Assembly: GCA_964017195.1 (NCBI GenBank)
Contig: OZ024890.1
Span: 48,264,093 to 48,328,092, forward strand
Source: Siderastrea radians
Lineage: Eukaryota > Cnidaria > Anthozoa > Scleractinia > Rhizangiidae
DNA length: 64,000 nucleotides
Direction: 5' to 3'
Shown here: positions 58,639 through 64,000 of the stretch, piece by piece
Layout of the letters: the number at the start of each line of letters is the position of its first letter
Numbering within the stretch: position 1 is the stretch's first letter
Notes under the pieces: generated by a model
What the model was told of the DNA's origin: nothing
Databases searched by the model: none
The model's input: the letters and a program-made list of their open reading frames with translations, nothing else
Made by a program: the position numbers and the translations under genes

Positions 58639-58801
58639 CGTTACTAAAGTTCCCTGTTTCTACGTTACAAAAGTTCCTTGCCTTTACCAAAGTTCCCTGT
58701 CGTTACAAAAGCTCCCAATTAATCGTTACAAAAGTTCCCTTTTTTCGTTACAAAAGTTCCCGACGTCACAAAAGTTCCCTTTTTTCGTTACAAAAGTGCC
58801 C

Positions 58802-58803
<2 letters not shown>
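58639..58803 (+). repeat. GTTACAAAAGTTCCC minisatellite, copy 2
   Basis: About eight units, same order as copy 1 minus one unit. Confidence 0.85.

Positions 58804-58804
<1 letters not shown>

Positions 58805-58862
<58 letters not shown>
58805..58862 (+). repeat. (CT)n microsatellite ending the duplication
   Basis: CT repeats passing into CACACA and TGTGTG. Confidence 0.95.
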
Positions 58863-58866
<4 letters not shown>

Positions 58867-58919
58867 TCTTTGTGTGTGTTAAGGATTGGCTTCTTGCAAA
58901 TAAGTTAAGTACCTTATCT

Positions 58920-59400
58920 ATATTCATTACTCCATTTTTATGCCGGAAATAAGACGTCAAAAATTTGGTGTATAAGTTTTAAGTTACAATTAAGGACAAT
59001 GTATTACTTCTTCGCGCTCCTGTTTCCACAACTTCGTCAGAGCTAATTGAAGTGTACTTCGTGTGACCATCATAATGTAAATGTCAAATCACACAGGTTG
59101 AAAATTTCTTAACTTTTTCTGTCACAATTTCATTGAACACGACACATGCACCTAAAGAGGCAGTTCATACGTTGCCACTGAAGTATCAGCCATTAAAAAG
59201 ATTGGTTTCAACAACTCTAAGGCTAAGACCATGAAACGCTTATTCAAATGCATGTTCCCACAAGGTGAAAACTGAAACTGAGTTAATTCAAATGCAAATT
59301 GCGTGACCAAAGTGTATCTCGAAAGTTTTCCTTTTATTTAAATTTCCGGGGTAGGAAATTGTCCCTTTTTGAATGTCCGGGAATAGGGATTGGAACGTCA
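58920..59400 (+). repeat. Partial copy of the 37-46 kb array unit
   Basis: TGCCGGAAATAAGACGTCAAAA and ACAATTAAGGACAATGTATT match 35450-35505 with 37204-37230 and 42970-43040. Confidence 0.65.
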
Positions 59401-59412
59401 TGAAAAAAAAAA

Positions 59413-60528
59413 TGCTAAGCTTATTTGGTAACCTATCGATCCGAGAAATTTTGGGTTTGATGTCAGCGTACTTCGGCCCGTACAGGCTCTGGGCTAGGGG
59501 AGGGGAGTCCCAAGACAGCCCGACGAGGGGTGTAGAATGCCATCTTTTCTCGGCGGGAAATCGCGCGGTTCTTTTGGGCAACCGGCGTTTGCCTTGGCGG
59601 GAAACTGCATGACCATCGTCGCTTTTAAAGAAGAGGTTTCGTTGAAAAGTATAGCAAAACGATTGTTTGACAGTATTGAAGTTTTAAATTTGAGAAAAAA
59701 AAACATGTCATATCTTTAAATTGAAAGAAAAGGTTCAAAAGAATACTTGTGGAAGGCGAAAAGTTAAAGTTACGAAAGCTGCCTTCAAAGGACTTTATCT
59801 TTCAGTTTGTTTTCTTCACAACTGAGAGCTTGCGTTGTTCTGAACCCCAACCAAGTAAGTGAAGTTTTTAAAGGTTTTAAGGTACATGATTTGAGCATTA
59901 CGGTCAAATTAAAGAAATTACGTTTTAAAATGTAAATTTAATTTATGTCATTAGAAATGTGTCATTTACTTCTGGCTTAAAAAAACTATTAGAAAACGTG
60001 CTCAGATTTGTGACAAATGTAGTCTTGAATATTTCGCCATGATCAGCCGATTTCACTCGCGTGGACGGACCCACCATACTGGAAGTGCAACGCAAACGGC
60101 TTTTAAGTATAAACTTACGAGTTTTCGAATAAACTGTTGCAAAAATGATTTCTCTGTCTTTTGTTTTGTGTTTGTTTATTCATAACAGTAGGTTAAAGCA
60201 CAGTAGCAAGGCAACAACACAAGCATCACTTCAGTGAGATTAAGGCAAACAATTGCTTTAAATTTTGTCTGCAAGGGTTCTCTTTGTCGATTTTCTTGTC
60301 CTAGAAGTTTTTAATAGTAATTAGTTGTCGGTCTAAAGCTATTTTATCCGAAAAGCTTCCGAAAACAGTTTTGTGCGTTCCTCAAAGCGGCTAACTTTAT
60401 TTAGGCTTACTTCGCATCCGCAAAACTTATGCAATAATTTAAAGCGTTTTTGCCGGTGTTTGTTTGTTTTCAATATTGATGGTCTCTAGCTAGAGAACAA
60501 AATATAAAAGTTATTTAAGAAACTATAA
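59413..60528 (+). repeat. GCGGAGCC interspersed repeat, third copy, head truncated
   Basis: Begins GCTAAGCTTATTTGGTAACC, lacking the first ~45 bp, and continues through the tail to GTTATTTAAGAAACTATAA, where the next transposon is inserted. Confidence 0.75.
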
Positions 60529-60530
60529 TT

Positions 60531-61686
60531 ACAGTCAACGCGCTTCACGCATGAACGGTCATTTAATGAAGATTGCATTCTTCACGTGCGCATTCCTTTC
60601 TTTAATTGGATAAACGTATTCTTTTAGATAGATTGAAAGATTACGAGTTTTTTTCGATGAACGAAATCGATTCTTCAAGAGGTCACACGTAACATCAGAA
60701 ATCGTCTACATGGCGCACTCGGAAGAAGTGCTAATCAATTACTTCAGGGATGTCATCCGTTATCAAGGATCTTAACGTCCACAAGAAAACAAGAAAATGG
60801 TTGAGTCGTCGCGTGGACTGAATAGTGTCGGACGATTTTATGAACAGCTCCTTTTGGCACTTTCGTGTTCCGTGGAATATCTGATCATGACAACCCCAAT
60901 CCAGCATTGAAAAGGTTAACGATTTCGTTCCTTGCATTAAAAGGCAAAGGTTTACTCGTTCCTTACATTAGAAGGCAAAGGTTTACCAGGATCCTAAAAG
61001 CTCCCAAGCTAATTTCTTGCCATTTGGAGTTAGGAAACCTAAACTTTCATGTTCCGATCATGTGAGTGAGGTGCGGGATTGCGGAAAATTAATTCAGAAT
61101 TTTAAAGAACGAGGTATACAACAAATGTGCTGTTTTGTTATTCTTTTGTTATTCAATGAGATGCAAATGAGTGTGCAGCGTTTTTCTACAATCCCGCACT
61201 TAAGAGGATCATGTAGACCGCAACACACCGCGGCGAAAACCGTCACAGGTTTAAAATTGTGGCGGCTGTTGTTTATATTTTCTGCGGGTTTTCGATTAAG
61301 CCACGAAACTTCCAGCCAAAGAATAAGTTGCCTTATTAAAATTAGAGACTCCTTTGGATTTTCTTTCTAAGGATTTTCTCTTTACGGGTTATTTTTGTCG
61401 GCTTTATGCTCTCGCCATTTTATGCGCCGTCTTGAAAACAATAAAAATATCACGCGTGACATACCGGGAAATTGAGCTAAAAAAACTAACTTTTCAGTTC
61501 TGTTCGGAAAGTTTGAATTATTATTACGATGTAACAAAACAAAATTTCGAATAACTAAAATAGTGTTTCGAATATAGAATCCAAGTTTCAAAGAATCGCT
61601 AAATTTTTTGAAGAATGAAATCGAAGAATGAACTAATCAATGAATATTTGAAGTTGAGCGTTCATGCGTGAACCGCGTTGACTGTA
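60531..61686. mobile_element. 1.16-kb inverted-repeat transposon (ACAGTCAACGCG ends)
   Basis: Left ACAGTCAACGCGCTTCACGC and right GCGTGAACCGCGTTGACTGT form a ~28-bp inverted repeat. The paralogous 45630 site (GAAACTATAAGCGAAGCAG) lacks it. TA adjacent to CAGTC on both sides hints at a TA duplication, as for Tc1/mariner, but the extra bases at the left leave it open. Frames inside (up to 117 codons) show no transposase. Confidence 0.7.
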
Positions 61687-62075
61687 AGCAGTTTTTGGCT
61701 TAAACCAATTTTATCCGAAAAGCTTCCAAAAAGAGTTCTGTGCATTTCTAAAAGCGCCCGAATTTTAGACAATTCGTAAACTGCAAAACATTTGCCATAT
61801 AGTGAAGCATGTTTGGTGTTTGTTTGTTTGTTTTCAATCTCGATGGTCTCATGCAAGTTAGAGAGCGAAATATAAAAGTTACTTAAGAGGCTTTGAGAAT
61901 CGGCGGACAAGCTCAAAAAATCGAAAATCCTGATAACTTGCCAGAAGAACACTTTTGGGGAGCTATCTTCGAAAATATTACTTAAACCTTCTGGAATTCT
62001 ATTGTTTTCGGGAAATTCGGAAAACGGTTTTGCTTAATTTATTACGCAATAATCAGGCTTAAAATTAAACAAATT
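61687..62075 (+). repeat. Repeat tail module followed by a relative of the palindrome end
   Basis: 61687-61890 repeats the TTTTATCCGAAAAGCTTCC to AAATATAAAAGTTACTTAAG module seen at 60340-60520. 61890-62070 (GAGAATCGGCGGACAAGCTC, then AGAACACTTTTGG and AATATTACTTAAACCTTCTGG) is a diverged match to 17805-17935, the outer part of the big palindrome arm. Confidence 0.5.
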
Positions 62076-64000
62076 GAAAGCGCTTGCTTTTAAACAATTT
62101 GCAACGCCAGAAAACAATTTTAATTCTAAATGATAGCAATACTCTTCTACTTTCCATCATAGGAATTGCATGGAGTTTTGCTTTATTTCTGTGGTTTGGT
62201 GGTTCTTTGAAACAAAGCCATTTTGCGCACTTCGGAAAAAGGCAAAAATTGGTAAACTTTAGATGCTGAAAATGGGTCTTGGTATGTCTAATATGGAATT
62301 GAAATAAACGGCAGGGCGGAAAAACCGCTGATTGGCTGTTTATTTCGCGGGTATTAGCACTATCCGCTGACCAAAGTAAAGCGGCTCAAGTTAACTGAAA
62401 AAATTGGAGAGATTTAGCCTAAAATAATTACATTCACACGGCAACAATAGTACAACGAAGTCGCTTTCCTGAAAGTCCAACTCCTTGAAAAGTCATGTAT
62501 TAATTTTCATAACCTTTGGATCAGTTTTTGTACTTCATTTATTCCGTGAAACATGCGACTTTACGTAGCTAAATTCAAGCCATCGTGCGAGGGCGTGCGA
62601 TCGACACTCGGCACAAAATTTGAAAAAATAAGAAAGTTTTCGGATATTTAAGGACAAAAATCCGACGATCTGAAAGATTAAAAGCAGAGAAACAAAATAT
62701 CAAATACGCAAAAAAATCGTAAGATACGAACATCAAAATTTTTTCAAGTCTTTATGTTCCACTTGCGAAAACTATATTCGAAGTCAATCGCAAACACAAG
62801 CTTTTGCGATCGCAGCGGCTTATAAACTGATCCTACACACGTATTCGACTAAAAGCTCGGCAACAATAACCCACAGATAAGCAATTTTATTACCTTTTGC
62901 GTTACAGGCTCCAAACACCTCATGAAATTCTTTAAGACACTGTGCTCTCCTGATTACACACCGTTCAATTCGCCGCTTGGCGCTTGCCACCGGCTACTCT
63001 CTTGCGCGGGAAATTATAAATGACCTGGCGCCACCTTTCAAATTTACCGGCCGCTGTTTTCAGTTTTCGTTACGTAATAAAGGGCCCTTCAAAGTCCCCT
63101 TTAAAGAGTTATTTTTCTTTTTGCGCTTGCGACTTTTGTGGCGACCACATAAGATGGAAAATCTCTGCTAATGCAGCTCTCACTTGCGAAGAGGGTCGGG
63201 AAAGTGTTGGGAACTGTGGCTCTTTTTTCGGGCGAAGACGCAATTTTACGCGGATTTTCCAGGCCAGTTTGATTGTGGCGAAATCACGCTACTAAGGTCA
63301 AGTTAAAAATACGGAGCAAAGCAAACTGCTGCTTTCCCTCAGTTAACTATGTTTCCCTCTAAAGACAAGTGGTCAAACAACTCTAACTTGGTGCCCTGTC
63401 CCCAGAGGGTTCTGAGGATACTAATGGCACTGAGTGAGCTTAAGATAACTGAATAAGTAAAAAGATATCTTTGGGAATGTGATGAAACCTTCACTTAAAT
63501 TCACTTTATGAAAAAAGCAGCAATAATCCCACTTAAAAATAAACAAAGGGACAAGTCATAGTATTTTTCTCAGGGCCAACTCCCCCGTAGTGTTCACAGA
63601 AGAGGACAGGTTGCAGGCACTTCGAACAAGTCTGTCAACTGAAGACAAGTCCCTTGAGTGTTTAGAGAGGGTTCTTTATTGCAGGCAGAATCCAATTTGC
63701 TCTTTGATTGGTTAATTGTGTGTCATTAGATGACAGGGACTAGGTTCAGCCTGCACAGCCCTCTCCCTCCTGTTTTGGCCACTGCCACACAGGGTAGGAC
63801 TAGTACCATAAACAATACAAATGAAATGACAAGTCATGGGGGAGGTCAACAATTATGGGTGATTCAAAATTCAGTGAGATGGTACACCTCAGTTAGCCCT
63901 GCATTTAATTTTTGTTAAAATTTTGCTCTTATGCTAAGACCATCAATGAAAGAACTTGAGTGCATTGCAAAAGAAAACTGTTTAGCATTTATGTCCATCA
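62076..64000. other. No gene or repeat recognised
   Basis: Mostly unique AT-rich DNA. 62945-63290 is relatively GC/CpG-rich (CGCCGCTTGGCGC, GGGCCC, GGTCGGGAAAG) and could be a promoter or first exon, but no splice-supported frame is seen. Confidence 0.4.

Larger units (their letters stand above)
53951..58804 (+). repeat. 4.6-kb duplicated unit, copy 2, with a tRNA-like insertion
   Basis: Same order of landmarks as copy 1. Its TGACGTCA sites are at 55572, 56186 and 56482. It differs by small indels, by shortened poly-C at about 56330, and by the 58290-58564 insertion. Confidence 0.9.

Overview
This window looks like repeat-dominated intergenic DNA from an animal nuclear genome, most likely an anthozoan cnidarian such as a stony coral. 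Reasons: no bacterial gene organisation, AT-rich composition, tyrosine-recombinase retrotransposons with an SGNH hydrolase, an L1/Tx1-like LINE, a Penelope-like element, many palindromic MITEs, and tRNA-derived repeats. The taxon is inferred, not shown. No intact host gene was recognised; nearly every long reading frame belongs to a mobile element.

Layout. 1-4680: a 5'-truncated LINE on the minus strand, split by an 1832-bp palindromic element (795-2626) flanked by TTAA. 4.7-8.2 kb: mostly unique DNA with a tRNA-like repeat (5.5-5.9 kb) and two splice-compatible exon candidates. 8165-8335: a palindromic MITE. 8361-11636: a 3.3-kb terminal-inverted-repeat element carrying two opposed arrays of the 9-mer ACGGACCGT around a ~210-bp tandem repeat. 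12031-12447: a MITE. 12984-14492: four ~376-bp tandem units, each with a tRNA-like A-box region. 16.2-16.65 kb: a decayed exon resembling a chromo/Tudor-knot protein. 

17.5-29.2 kb is a nested stack. An interspersed repeat (head 17471-17768, tail 28719-29190) is split by a ~4.3-kb near-perfect palindrome (17774-28713). That palindrome is in turn split by a 6.6-kb Ngaro-type tyrosine-recombinase retrotransposon (21635-28250, minus strand) with uninterrupted SGNH hydrolase, Gag, RT/RNase H and recombinase frames and nearly identical split direct repeats. It is the youngest and most complete element in the window. 29.2-34.6 kb holds a second, decayed tyrosine-recombinase retrotransposon on the plus strand.

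35.4-49.2 kb is a complex tandem array of ~1.24-kb and ~1.6-kb units, invaded by another TTAA-flanked element (35506-37203), a LINE 3' end (37.8-38.05 kb), a Penelope-like fragment with a GIY-YIG domain (38.47-39.33 kb) and tRNA-like repeats. 49232-58804 is a direct duplication of a ~4.6-kb unit. CT microsatellites border both units, each ends in a GTTACAAAAGTTCCC array, and only the second carries a 275-bp tRNA-like insertion. 59.4-62.1 kb has another copy of the interspersed repeat, a 1.16-kb inverted-repeat transposon and a relative of the big palindrome's end. 62.1-64 kb is unannotated.

The genes do not form a host pathway. The functional set is the Ngaro element: Gag packages its RNA, RT/RNase H makes DNA, the recombinase integrates it, and the SGNH hydrolase is an accessory enzyme of unknown role. 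Repeated paralogous copies supply 'empty sites' that date and bound several insertions inside the window.
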